The notes under the pieces were generated by a model. The model did not search any database and was not told the DNA's origin. It saw nothing but the letters and a program-made list of their open reading frames with translations. Position numbers and translations under genes: made by a program. Below, in pieces: positions 35,150-46,880 of a stretch of 64,000 bases of DNA. Position 1 is the stretch's first letter. Every line of letters begins with the position of its first letter. Origin of the DNA: Isoetes taiwanensis (taxonomy: Eukaryota > Streptophyta > Lycopodiopsida > Isoetales > Isoetaceae); assembly GCA_021234155.1 (NCBI GenBank), contig JAJEKV010000003.1:31171166-31235165 (forward strand). Direction: 5' to 3'.

Positions 35150-35340
35150 CTATTGCACTTGCTATCATCGTGGTCCAGAGCATAATGAGAGCATAATGAT
35201 GTCGAGATCTAAATGTCTAGCAAATAACTATAAAATGGCGGTATAGTGACATTTTCACTTGCTTTCATCGTGGCTCAGAACATAATGATGTCAAGATCTG
35301 AAAGTGTAGTAAATAATTGTAAAATTGGCAGTATGATAGA
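35150..35340. repeat. Diverged tandem duplication of about 90 bp
   Basis: Two copies share CACTTGCT-TCATCGTGG, CATAATGATGTC-AGATCT and AAATAA-T-TAAAAT in order. The first also has an internal 11-bp GAGCATAATGA duplication. Confidence 0.75.
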
Positions 35341-35499
35341 TTAAGAAATGCACCAAACACACTTGGCAGTAAATGACTTTATGTTACAAAATATAGGACT
35401 ACCTAGAACGCTCCACTTTCCTTCGGGCGCCTACCTGAGGTGCCGGGAATTCATGTGTATATATGTATATTTGTACAGCTGCCAGCAGGTTTGTTGCTG
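35341..35499. other. Spacer, no recognised feature
   Basis: No supported feature lies between the tandem duplication and the next LINE end. Confidence 0.3.
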
Positions 35500-35638
35500 C
35501 GACGGTTTTTTCCTCCTAAGAAGGGGTTTTTTTAATCCGGGTAGCAACGAGCTTGCTGCACCCATGTAATTTGGGTCCCATAGGCCGATTGGCCTCCGCG
35601 GACGATAAAAGAACCTTCCTTCCTTCCTTCCTTCCTTT
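35500..35638 (+). mobile_element. LINE 3' end, short copy with (TTCC)n tail
   Basis: GGTTTTTTCCTCC...GGGGTTTTTTTAATCC is followed by TGGGTCCCATAGGCC GATT GGCCTCCGCGG and (TTCC)n at about 35617-35636. It is the same subfamily as the 3' end of the 15.2-17.5 kb LINE. No coding part was copied. Confidence 0.88.
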
Positions 35639-37888
35639 TCATAAATTACAACTTCACAAATATGCCGCATACAAACAGCAATCAAATGACAATTAAGATA
35701 CTTTTTATGTGGACCATTTTCATTACTTAAAACCATGGACATTTTCTTTTTATTTGGCATTCATGCATTTGTAGACCAAATCCTCTCCTAGAGGATGGGA
35801 TCTATTGGTCAATTATGAGGTTGAACCTGACCTTTCCATTTGTAATGGTGTCCATTCGAGATCAAGGTAGGCAAAAGTTGCCCAATTTTCCTCCACACCT
35901 TTCTCTTTGTAATGGTTATATCAATTAGAAAGATGTAGCGACTAACTAGATCATGGAACTACGATGCCTAGCTCAACGTAAAGGGCACTACATAGATTAT
36001 CAAACTACAATGCCCAACTCAAAATGACATTCTTTTCTTTGTAATCACACATGTAGATGTTTGCCCAATATTGTGTATTCGTTGCACACAATTATAAAAC
36101 AAGATTGTGACTTAATTGTTTGAATGCTCTACAATATAACATATTGTAGCTAAAGCCCGGCAACGCCGGGCAACATTACTACTCCATAGTTAGTCTGCCT
36201 GTAGTAATGTTCTAAAAAGTCAATAACATGCATCACAACTATAGTTGCATTATCTTTGTCAGTCCATGTGCAGGTGTTCCTGGATTCATCATGAAACACA
36301 TCACATCAAACATATCACATCATATGATAGAACATCTTTCGCATTTACTCATGAAGCTATTTTCATATCATTGCATTCCATGAAATTATGACTTATCTAA
36401 ATATAATGTTAATGTTCACATATCTACAGTAACGTTCAAACATTGAGTCGACAGATATGGTGGGGGGTTTGAACTACAAATTTTGATTCCACGTGGCTTG
36501 ATTTAAGCCACTTTACCCTCTGGAAACTGGAAGGCAACCCTCTGTGCGTAGCACCTTGTTAAAATTTGGGATGGGGTTGGAAACTGTGATGGATGCTCAC
36601 ATGCGGCGTTCCCTTCCCGCTTCCGGCTTCCCTTGCGGGATGGGAATTTTGAATGCGGTGTTAACTATCTTCGGTGGTTCTTGCAGCGATGGCCGATTCT
36701 TTTGTCTGGATGACCGCTTCCTTTGAAACCTCTGCGGCACGACATGTTCATTAAGCTCTGTGTATGCGGCCTCTAACCTCTTTGTAGCTTCTTAACTATT
36801 CTCCCCTCCCATTTCTCTTTTGTGAATATTGACCATATCCACTATGATGAGAATGGATGACTTCTATTATTTCTGATATAAAGTTTTCTAGTCTATAGAT
36901 GATGTGCAGCCATAACATATTCTTGCATTTTGGGTTGATATGCAGTAAACTTCAATGGTACCTAATAGTCTATAGGGCTTTTCAGTAGATTTTTTGTTGC
37001 ATGTGGTTCACTAATTGTGCCTAAAGGTTAGAATATGCAACTATGCGTTATGTTACTAGCATATACGATATCTACATGTAAGATGAACGGGCATCAAGAA
37101 TCTAAATAATTTTCTTATTTTGTTTGCTAAACGACCCATTGCATAAAATCCTTTAACATAACGTTCAGCGGAAGGTGGATCGTGCCTTTGCTCCGCTCCA
37201 GATAGCTAGCATTCTGTCTAACTTATAAACATAAAGCACATTAATATTGTGTAAGGGCCTAGAGTGGAGGTCCTTCCTCCAAACTGTGTTGGCGAGTTTT
37301 CCCATGTTTGCTCTTCATGACAATGTCGCTTGGCTCCTTTGCACTTAAATGAAGAATTAAGGTTGTTGAGTTTGGCCAATTGAAAGGTGCACCCAAGGTT
37401 GTTAGCAATGTAGAACTTCAAGTTAAAGGTTCTCGCCTTTTCACCAAGTTGTCAAATTATTATGCACGCTATACACTTGTTTAGGATCCTTAGCTTCTAA
37501 TTGAAGAAATTGGGCTTCCAATTGAGATAACAATCCTTGAACGAGTTAACATTCACAATTTGAGTAGGTTGCAAGTGTGTGCAGATGCATTTCCTGTAGA
37601 CTGTTCAATAAATGCTACTTGTTAGAGGAGCAGTGAATTCAACTTATTTGAGCCAGACACCCCGGACACTGAAAATAAGGGACATCCTTCACCAGGAATC
37701 GGTGCCCGTCGAATAAAAACAATTAAGATAATTTTCATGCCAAGAATAACTACACTCTCATATTCATATGCTTTTTTATTTAGCTGCAGTTACAGCTTTG
37801 ACTTTGACTTTTTAGCAAGTGACCAATATAGTACAAATACTTGCATAAATATACAACTGATAGAAAGGTTCTCTATAAAGGTTGGCCC
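35639..37888. other. AT-rich spacer with a GC hairpin
   Basis: No gene is recognised. At 36155-36171 a perfect hairpin GCCCGGC-AAC-GCCGGGC stands out, next to a second hairpin TACAATAT-AAC-ATATTGTA at 36130-36148. The same GC hairpin occurs in reverse orientation at 48710-48726. The right end approaches the 3' UTR of the minus-strand receptor kinase. Confidence 0.45.
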
Positions 37889-40800
37889 TCAGCATGCTGA
37901 TAAAGTGGAACTTGGCGGAAACTGGGCGCTGAGCTGCTGCTGCGACTTGATATCTTTTGCCAAACACTGCTGTAACTCCTGCAGATAATCAGCATGATAG
38001 CCAGATTCCAGTCCTTCAACATTGATTTCGATTGATCCAGAAAGCATCACAACAACTTGGCTCATTGTAGGGCGCCTATTAGGTGAAGGTTGGATGCATA
38101 AAAGTGCCACCTTAATAATTCTCATTGCCTCTGGTTCAGAAAAATGGCTTGTAAGTGTCTCATCGACCACGTTAAGTGGTGTTCCGTTTCTATATTCACT
38201 CCATATCTGAATGCCAGTTGACATGTTCATTAGTTTATATAAAATGCAACATAATAATCATGCTGGTTTAGAATTTCTACCCAGTCTAGGAGATATGCTC
38301 TTTCTGGAGGCAATTGAGGGTCCAGGTTGAGGTTGCTTCTACCGCTGAGGATCTCGAGGATCAGTACTCCAAAGCTGTACACATCTGCTTTCTCTGTAAG
38401 CTGACCTCGCATTGCATACTCAGGAGAGAGATATCCACTACAATTATCCACAATGTCAAAAGGTACATAACAAAATTTGAAATAGTAGTTGTGTCCTTAC
38501 ATTGTCCCTGCAACTCTTGTACTAATATGGGACTGTTCTTCCTTGAAAAGTTTTGCCAAACCAAAATCAGCAATCTTAGCATTTAGTTTTTTATCTAGCA
38601 GAATATTGCTAGCCTTAATGTCTCGATGTATGATCCTTGGCAATGTTTCTTCATGAAGGTAGGCTAAGCCACACGCAATTCCCTTACAAATATTGAATCG
38701 GGCCGGCCAATTAATCTCTGTTCTAAATTCTCGTGCACCTGCCCATATGAATGAAAGGTATGTTCATAACCAGTCAGAAATTTTTATAGTCTAATTTAAG
38801 CCAGCCATACCAAGCAAGCAATGATGAAGACTATTGCTTTCCACAAATTCAAAGACTAATATTCTGTGCTCTCCTTCATAACAACATCCAAGTAGCTTTA
38901 CTAGGTTACGGTGTTGTACAACTGATATTATTGCCACTTCATTCACAAATTCACGCTGGCTAAACTTTGATGACAGCTCCTTGACTGCTATAATTGTGCC
39001 ATCTGGTAAGACCCCCTGTTATTTCACAAATCAAATAATAAATTAGAGCCAAATAGGAACGTATAAAAACAAGGCCAAGTCCCATGAACATAACTTATGT
39101 ACAACACCAAATCCACCCTCGCCAAGTTTGTTGGAGGGATGAAACCCGTTCGTTGCAGCTTTTATCTCATTATAGGCATACAGGTTTGTTGTCTTCTCAA
39201 TGCTTTTAAGATCTATGAAAACCACAGAAGCAGTAGTCGCAAATCAATGCTTAAGCTTTTGAAAGACTTATCATTGAGTGGGCCATTACCTTCGTCATTC
39301 AATTTGTATTTCCTTTGGCGCTGCCAGAAACACAGTGAAACAAAAGCAATCAAGAGGAGTAATACAAGAGGGATGGTTATGGCGGCCGCTTTTGTACTAG
39401 TTGAGGAGTGCTCGGAGGCATCAACTGAAAAAATAAAATAATATAAATCTGAAATAATATGCTCTTTAGACATAGGAAATCAACATTCTGTCATTTTCTT
39501 TGTTCTTATTCAATAATTCATGGTTTGTTCACTAACTCTTAAATCATAACCAGCAAAATCGAGCAAATGGGAAAAGATATCAAGATGCTTTTGACATCCT
39601 CGTGAAAAATATGTAGGAAAAGCAACTTAATGGTACCTGAAGTCACATAAATGGCTGAGATAAGTGGTCCATGTGTGGGTCGGGCTGGAGTGCAGCACGT
39701 CCCTTTGCCTGACCACTTCAAATGTATATCCAGGACATTTTTGTTGACATATGCATTTTGTGTTTCTACCCGGGCTTTGAATGAGCCGTTTGCTTTATCC
39801 ATGATGTTGTAATTCGCAAAGACCTTTTTATCCTGAATATTAAGTGGAAAATCAACTAGAGTTTTTTGCACTAGTGCTACCTTTGAATTCTGTCTCTATA
39901 GATTTCAAGCTGATTTGAACTTTGAGGAATAATTTAATTGTGGGATGATGAGCTGGGAATATTTTACAACCAAATGTCAAAAGGAACAGTCATCACTTTT
40001 CCGTTTTATAGCGTCGGAATTGATCGATAAGTTGCTGGTCAATAAAAATATGTAAAGAAGTTTAGACAAACCTGAATATAGATGTCAAAAATGCGCTTCC
40101 CATCGCTTTCCCATTTTGTGGTGTCGGAATCTATAGAGATCTCTGCAAAATGTAGCTCCACAACATAATTTCCATTCGACATATTAAGTCCATAGTATCT
40201 TAATGAATCCGGGGAACATCTTGCTGTTTGGTATAGCTCTGTTCCGTTTGTGATCTGTTTTTCTGTTTTAAGAATCTCGTGAAACTTATCTTCCCATCCA
40301 CTGCTGCTAACAGCCCATGTTCCAGCTGGACTTTTGATAAAATTAGCACCCTGTAGATCTTCCGTGTCTTCATCATAAAGACCCAATCTTGGGCCACCGC
40401 AATTGATGCGAAAATTATTATCTGCATTGAGTCTCTATCAAGAAGCAGTCCATAAATTCATGGAACTCCGTATATATCATCCGGGATGTGGTTAATCCGG
40501 ACAAAACAGAGTGGTTAATCCGGACATCCGGTATCAGCCAGGGTGGTTAATCCGGACATCCGATATCAGCCAGGGTGGTTAATCCGGCCATCCGATATCA
40601 GCCAAATGGTTAATCCGGACAAAAAGTGGTTAATCCGGACAAAAAACCAAGCGTAGAACTGTGCGGCGGGGGCAGAAATTTTGATCAGATCGCTCTTGCT
40701 GCTCTGTGGGCGGTTTGATCTGCTTTAAAAAGCATGCCAATCGCTTTGTATGCCTCTTTTATGTTAGATTGACAAAGAGAGGAAGAGATTTAAGATGAAA

Positions 40801-43800
40801 TAGAGCAGAATCGATCAAAAAAAGGGCAAAAACAGTTGGTTTTTGGGCTTCAAACTGCACAGGTCCTGATTAACCACAATGGCTGATAACGGGTGTCCGG
40901 GTTAACCACATCCCGGATGATATATACGGTCTTCCTAAATTCATAAAAATAAGCCCACTCACTGTTTCCCATGGTGCTTCTGGTACACGGAGATTTTCCA
41001 TCAAGGCAATTAAATTCTGCTGACGCAAGCCTAAGATACGAGCGTAGCATGCATTTGTTAGCAATATGTTAATGTAGAAGCAACAAAGAAAATGATAGTT
41101 TCTACCTTGAGCTTGTAGTGTTGAAGAAATTCCAAACTAAGTTGCTGTGAAAGAAATGAACATTTGATTAATTGCAGAAAGGACGATACATAGATAAATG
41201 CCATCTTACGTATGCAGACGAGAATTGTTTATCCATCGAGGAAGCATTCCTGATAGTTGGTTATAAGACACATCTCTGCAAAATAGAAATAGAACGTGTA
41301 AGTGGATGCAGCATTAGGTGTTGCTTAGGGCGATTTTACAGATACTTACAAGCGTACCAAATTTGAAAGATTTTCTATCTCTGTTGGGAGCTGTCCGGTC
41401 AAATTGTTATTACTCAAGTACCTGATTATAGTTTAATGGCACAAAATCTAGCTGAGCTGTCAATAGGTTCCCAAAGCACGTCAGCTTTTATTAACATAAC
41501 TAACTATCAGATATTGATTCCAGTAATACTGGCGGCTGAAAGGTAGCTACGGCCAGCTGAAGCATAAAGAAATAATCTATGTATTCTGGTCCATCTTACT
41601 AGACCCAAGCTCCACATGCGACCCAGTTTACCAACTTAAGAAAAGAAAAAGGAGCATGTGCAATGCTTAATCCAGACACTTAATCTGCAGAGCATTTGGA
41701 ACATTCATATCACATACGGCATTTTACTATAAACTGCACAGCATTTGGAAACAGTAAGGATTCTGTATGTAATGTATCCCAATCAGGTTGTGCTAGTTGT
41801 GATTGTTCGCATCATCAGACCATGCCAAAGGACATGATGATGTATCATGTCTTTTTATGAAGAGATACAACTTACCTCTTCATCCATTATGTAAGCCATC
41901 ATCCAAGCCATTTGGATCAATCCAGTTTCGATACAATTTTTCCTCTTATTCATATTTTATAACAGAACATTCATACCACTTACAGTGTTTGTAGTGAAGC
42001 CAGCGAGCCTAATGCAGTTGGTATGCTTCCAAATATATGGTTGAAGCTCAAGTCCCTAATGAGATAGTTTAACACGAAAAATAAGCGCCTTGGCATTAGA
42101 TTACTGATAATTTGCAACAAGTAGTTGATACGCACAAGTAGGAAAGGTTTTTTAAGCTGCCTAGCTGGACTGGTAGGGTGCCGGTTAAACCCGAATCACG
42201 GATGGATCTGTGCGAATATTGTAAGTTCTTGCTGCCTTGACAACATCATCAATGAAAGCCACCTTGCAAAACACTACTTACAATTCAGTTAGAGACTTTA
42301 AATTTGCAATGCTGGATGGTATAGACGAGTTTGAGGACATATCCCCCAGGTATCTGTCCAAACATACCAATAAAAATTGATGGTTGAGGGAAATTTTGAC
42401 ATCTTAATCGCTTCTTAAAAGATTTTTCTGTGTCAAAGTAAAGCAGACTTAATTCCACTTTTCAAGTAGAATCTGTCGTGTAAAGAGTGTCTAAGTATTA
42501 CTAAGATCCCAGCATATGCACAAAACTTTTTCTGCCGATACGGCAAGATGGATGCTATTAAAAGACCTGCCAGCTTCAGGTACCCTAAGAGCATAGATAC
42601 GATAAAAAAGATTCCATATATATGCATCATGATCAACTTTTCCCATATCAAGAAATAATTTTTCTCACAGTTTTTCAAGTTTGGTAAGATTCCACAAGCT
42701 GGAAGGAATTGGTCCTTCGAAATTATTTCCATATAAACGCCTAATCAAGGAAATGGAATATTAGCATTGTGAATTATCTGCAACAATGCACTTCAGCAGG
42801 CAAAAAATTAAAGCTGACGAATCAACCGTCCATAAGAAAGACCTACAAATCTTTGAGGTTAGCCATTTTCGCAAATATGTCAGGAATCGACCCAGTGAAC
42901 TTGTTGCCATAGCCATGCCTTCAAAGAATAGGACGAGCACTTTAGAGATGCAACAACTAGTTAAACAAAAGTTATTGCAATTTCTGATGATCTGGTTGAC
43001 AGTGGAAAAATTATTGATGAAAATACATGGTCAAGCTGTTACATTCGTATAAACTAAATAGTCTGGACATAAGAAATACAATTACCATAATTCCAGTTTA
43101 TGAAGATTACTCCATTCTGTTGGGATTTGGCCGCCAACGCCACTAGAATCCATGTACCTGCAAACATATTTTACTTTCATATCCTTTACAGTATCATATC
43201 CTAGCCAACATGGTCACCAGTAGAAGCCAGATGCTCATTTAATAACTGATTGAAGTATAAGATTCGTTGAGGAAAAAACTGAAATGAGAGAGTTGCAGTA
43301 AGCCTCTGTGCTTCTTATAAACTTCTTATTTTATTTAGTTTGATCTGACTATATTTCATTGATTCTTAAGGTAACGACTGTTAATAAGGTCGTTCAATTC
43401 CGCTTGTGATATAAGAAACTGGAATAACTGAAATCCTCTTCTATATGGCAAGTAGAAGCTTGACATGCTTACAAAGATGTAAGACTTTCAAGATTTCCAA
43501 ACTCCTTTGGCATCGAACCACTGAAATTGTTTGTCCCAATTCCTCTAAGCAAATTACAAGCAAGAACAAGATTAGATGATAGCATACTTCTCACCATTAA
43601 AGCATTAGGAAGAATATTTTCAAATTTCAGCCCACTTACAGGCCTATTAAGCTAGTGAGGTACCCAATTTGTGGAGGAATAGCTCCTGATAGTCTGTTGA
43701 TGCCGACGGACCTGCAACAGCAACATGGTAAAGATAAAAAGAATGATGGTCTTTTTCCTGTTTCAAAGAGGAACAATTAGAACATACAAATACTGCATAT

Positions 43801-44557
43801 TGACTAGCTTTCCAATTTCTTCAGGAAGAGTCCCAGTGAGAAGGTTTAATCCCAAGTTGCTGAAAGGCAAATTTTATCACACAATTCAGATCTTAACATC
43901 ACTTTTAAAACATGTCCTCAGAGAGTTTGTTCTTACAGCTGGGTAAGCTGAGTGAAATTCCCAATCTCTGGCGGGATCTGACCTCGTTTATCCTGGTTTA
44001 CGACTAAACTGTAGTACAAGATTAAGCAAAACAGGAAGATCATTGCACTTATCTATTGTGAAATATATATTTGAACCATCTGAGAGTCTTTAAGTGGATC
44101 TTACAGTTGAAGGAAATAAATCTAAAGAGAAATGTAATGTAACCTGTTGTGAGATATACTTTAAAGTGTATCTTACAGTTTAAGGACATGGCAGGTAGTA
44201 TTGCGGTCATAGTTGCAGCTACATACTACACCACTTGCAGCTGCAGAGCTATCCTCCCCTTGATCAGTATCATTCCATTTCTCCAATCCACTGCAAGGAT
44301 CCACGCTAAAGTTCCAGCTAACTCCTAAGTTATTAGCAATCACTCGCAATGCATCGACTGCAAGGGTGAAAGAGTTGATACATCTTAAGTATTTAGCAAT
44401 AAGATACGATAACCTATAACTTATTAGCCATAGGTTGTTGGTATACAACAAACTCACTTTCACTTTGCACAGTCTTGGCTTGGGCTTCGGCCATGATGAT
44501 CAAGCTGCACCCAAGCAATAGGACCGTGAAAATTTTGACACTTTTCCTAAAAGCCAT
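37889..44557 (-). CDS. LRR-malectin receptor-like kinase (LRR-VIII-2 type), 23 exons
   Basis: The product is a plasma-membrane receptor kinase: signal peptide, LRRs, malectin domain, one membrane helix and a cytosolic Ser/Thr kinase. Exons (minus): 44557-44458, 44357-44177, 44008-43937, 43859-43788, 43711-43640, 43544-43473, 43157-43086, 42918-42847, 42740-42669, 42353-42282, 42055-41984, 41421-41350, 41275-41210, 41144-41106, 41030-40963, 40421-40072, 39832-39637, 39424-39290, 39212-39095, 39015-38811, 38738-38501, 38437-38281, 38206-37889. Exons 3-12 are ten 72-nt LRR units. Malectin spans about residues 385-570 and the membrane helix 586-608. Kinase motifs [26 protein letters not shown] and SPEYAMRG are all present. 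Length is about 960 residues. The exon 19 donor as given leaves the frame one base short; using GTACAT after 39103 restores it but drops three residues. An ATG at 44632 is an alternative start giving a less typical signal peptide. The ligand is unknown. Confidence 0.9.
40468..40929. mobile_element. MITE-like element in receptor kinase intron 15
   Basis: Terminal inverted repeats of 35 bp (40468-40502 and 40895-40929) begin CCGTATATATCATCCGGGAT and match at 34 of 35 positions. Inside the left end, units of about 31 bp built on GTGGTTAATCCGGACATCCG and ATATCAGCCAGG repeat three to four times (40480-40650). One inverted copy lies inside the right end (40869-40909). It has no coding capacity. It lies in the intron between exons 15 and 16, 33 bp from the exon 15 donor. 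I could not see a clean target duplication, so the superfamily is open. Confidence 0.85.
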
Positions 44558-45020
44558 CTTTGTTCTGGAGAATCCGGGCAAGTCACCCGTTAATAAACTC
44601 GAGACTTGAAGAAAATTTTCAAGTTGCACCATCCTCTAAATGAGCAGATTGCTAGATGAGCAGATTTGCTCGAGGATTTGAATTCGTTGGCTCACTGTTG
44701 ACGAAGTCAGAAGGTGGACCATACTTAATGTCATAGAACAATAACGTCGGATTCGTCGGTCCCGGTTTGTGTACTTGGTCTCCGGTCGCTTTTGGTTGTG
44801 GGGAGCACTCTTTTTAATTAGATAGATAGATAGATAGTTCTAACAGGTTGTGGGTATCAAAATGCATTAATGTCATAGATCTCTTAAAAATAATGTCAGT
44901 TGTGGGTATCAAAATGCATTAATGTCATAGATCTCTTAAAAATAATGTCACTATGTTAAGATGCCAAGATGTACCCACCCACACATGGACAATATTAAAG
45001 TTCACTGGCATTATGCTAAC
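44558..45020. promoter_or_regulatory. Upstream region of receptor kinase
   Basis: The stretch should hold the kinase gene's 5' leader and core promoter on the minus strand. An in-frame ATG at 44632 and a (GATA)n run at about 44817-44837 are visible. No single element can be assigned with confidence. Confidence 0.4.
44847..44950. repeat. Perfect 52-bp tandem duplication
   Basis: GTTGTGGGTATCAAAATGCA and the next 32 bases occur at 44847-44898 and 44899-44950 without a mismatch. Confidence 0.95.
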
Positions 45021-45021
45021 G

Positions 45022-45984
45022 TTCAACATAAAAGTGCCCCATAGGCTGATTTCAACAATACGTTTTGCAAACGTCGGCGTCTTAGCAGATGTAGGAGTGT
45101 AAACAAATTGGATTGAGTAGTTGAGAAGAATTTATAGGTAGCAAAATGACAAGTGGGTCAGAGTACAGACAAAAAACATGTAGCTGGGTTTGCCATTGTT
45201 TCAAGGTGTGTAATATGTGTATATAGAGAAGTATTATCATCTTCTTTTTTATTTTGAGATGTGGTTGACAACTGTGCTAGGGAACGCCAGATGTTACGCC
45301 GTATGCTGCATTCCCTTTCATCTTGTGGTCCCTCTTGCGTGACACTGGCTGACGACATTGATTGTCAAATTTGAATCCGCAGAGCTCCGATGCAGATCTT
45401 TTTCTTTTCACGCCCTTCTCTTAAGACTTTTGGCGCCGCACTCTATTTTTTCATGAGTCCGTTCAGTAGATCATCAAGATGTTTTGATGCTGGAGTTCGA
45501 TTTGAGTCTCAGATTTTTCGCCTGTGAACTTCTACATTCGTGCATTTTTCTGAACTGTCCTTTTTTTCCCTAAAAAGAGTAGATGAAGAAAGAGGTCCTC
45601 TGCATCACAGCTTGCCTGGCATGGCTCGGATTCCACTGTCAGATCTTCCATGTAAGGTTTGGTGGCAAAGGAGCGAAAAATTGCATCTTTTCAGTGTTTG
45701 TAGGTCTTTCAAAGAAGCTCATGGAATGCTTATTATGTCGTTTAGGCTTCAAAAAGCAGTTGTGTATTCTTCAAGCAGCAGTCCTCCTCTAATAAATCAC
45801 CTAAAAGCCTGATTTTGAACCACTTCCTTCCGGTTATGCCCAATTATAGTTTTCAAACTCAAATTCTAATCAGTATGGAAAAGTATTTTTTTATTGAGGT
45901 ATTATTGCATATTTTATTTCTTCTACGAATGGAATGCAAGCTTCCAGTTATCTTAGCTAGCATTATAGATCTTCAACAATTACC
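45022..45984. repeat. Direct segmental duplication, copy 1
   Basis: The copy starts TTCAACATAAAAGTG and ends TAGATCTTCAACAATTACCA. It matches copy 2 (45987-46880) over nearly the whole length. Differences include an unshared stretch around 45795-45870. Open frames inside (e.g. 45583-45792) appear in both copies but show no recognised domain. I do not call a gene. Confidence 0.88.
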
Positions 45985-45986
45985 AT

Positions 45987-46880
45987 AGACATTCAACATA
46001 AAAGTGTCCCATAGGCTGATTTCAACAACACGATTTGCAAGAGTCGGCGTCTTAGCAGATGTAAGAGTGTAAACAAATTGGATTGAGTAGTTGGGGAGAA
46101 TTTATAGGTAGCAAAATGACAAGTGGGTCGGAGTACACACAAAAAACATGTAGTTGGGTTTGCCATTGTTTCAAGGTGTATAATACGTGTATATAGAGAA
46201 GTATTATCATCTTCTTTTTTATTTTGAGATATGGTTGGTAACTGTGCCAGGGAACGCCGAATGTTACGCCATATGTTGCGGCCCCTTTCATCTTGCGGTC
46301 CCTCTTGCGTGACACTGGCTGACGGCATTGATTGTCAAATTTGAATCCGCAGAGCTCCGATGCAGATCCTTTTCTTTTCACGCCCTTCTCTTAAGATTTT
46401 TGGCGCCGCACTCTATTTTTCCGTGAGTCCATTCAGTAGATCGTCAAGACGTTTTGATGCTGGAGTTCGATTTGAGTCTCAGATTTTTCTTCTATGAACT
46501 TCTACATTCGTGCATTTTTCTGAACTGTCCTTTTTTTTCCTAAAAGGAGTAGATGAAGAAAGAGGTCCTCTGCATCACACCTTGCCTGGCATGGCTCGGA
46601 TTCCACTGTCAGATCTTCCATGTAAGGCTTGGTGGCAAAGGATCGAAAAATTGCATCTTTTCAGTGTTTGTAGGTCTTTCGAAAAAGCTCATGGAATGCT
46701 TATTTTATGGTATTTTATCATTTAGGCTTCAAAACGCGGTTGTGTATTCTTCAAGCAGCAGCTGATCGAAAAGTGTTTTTTTATTGAGGTATTATTGCAT
46801 ATTTTATTTCTTTTGCGAATGGCATGCAAGCTTCCAGTTATCTTAGATAGCATTATAGATCTTCAACAATTATCAATTAC
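45987..46880. repeat. Direct segmental duplication, copy 2
   Basis: This is the second copy of the 45022-45984 segment, in the same orientation and almost adjacent. It carries many scattered substitutions and lacks about 70 bp near its end. The frames shared by the two copies contain both synonymous-looking and disruptive changes. Confidence 0.88.

Noticed and set aside
40480-40650. Regular repeats resembling a CRISPR array
   Set aside because: The GTGGTTAATCCGG units abut or are separated by a few bases without unique spacers, lie in a plant intron and belong to the MITE-like element.
40460-40945. AAATTCAT on both sides of the intronic MITE as a target duplication
   Set aside because: The matching octamers are not adjacent to the inverted ends (offsets of several bases on each side), so they cannot be a clean target duplication.
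45540-45812. Possible F-box-like protein in the duplicated segment
   Set aside because: IPLSDLPCKVWWQ has only a vague resemblance to an F-box, the frame is short, and both copies lack the rest of the motif.
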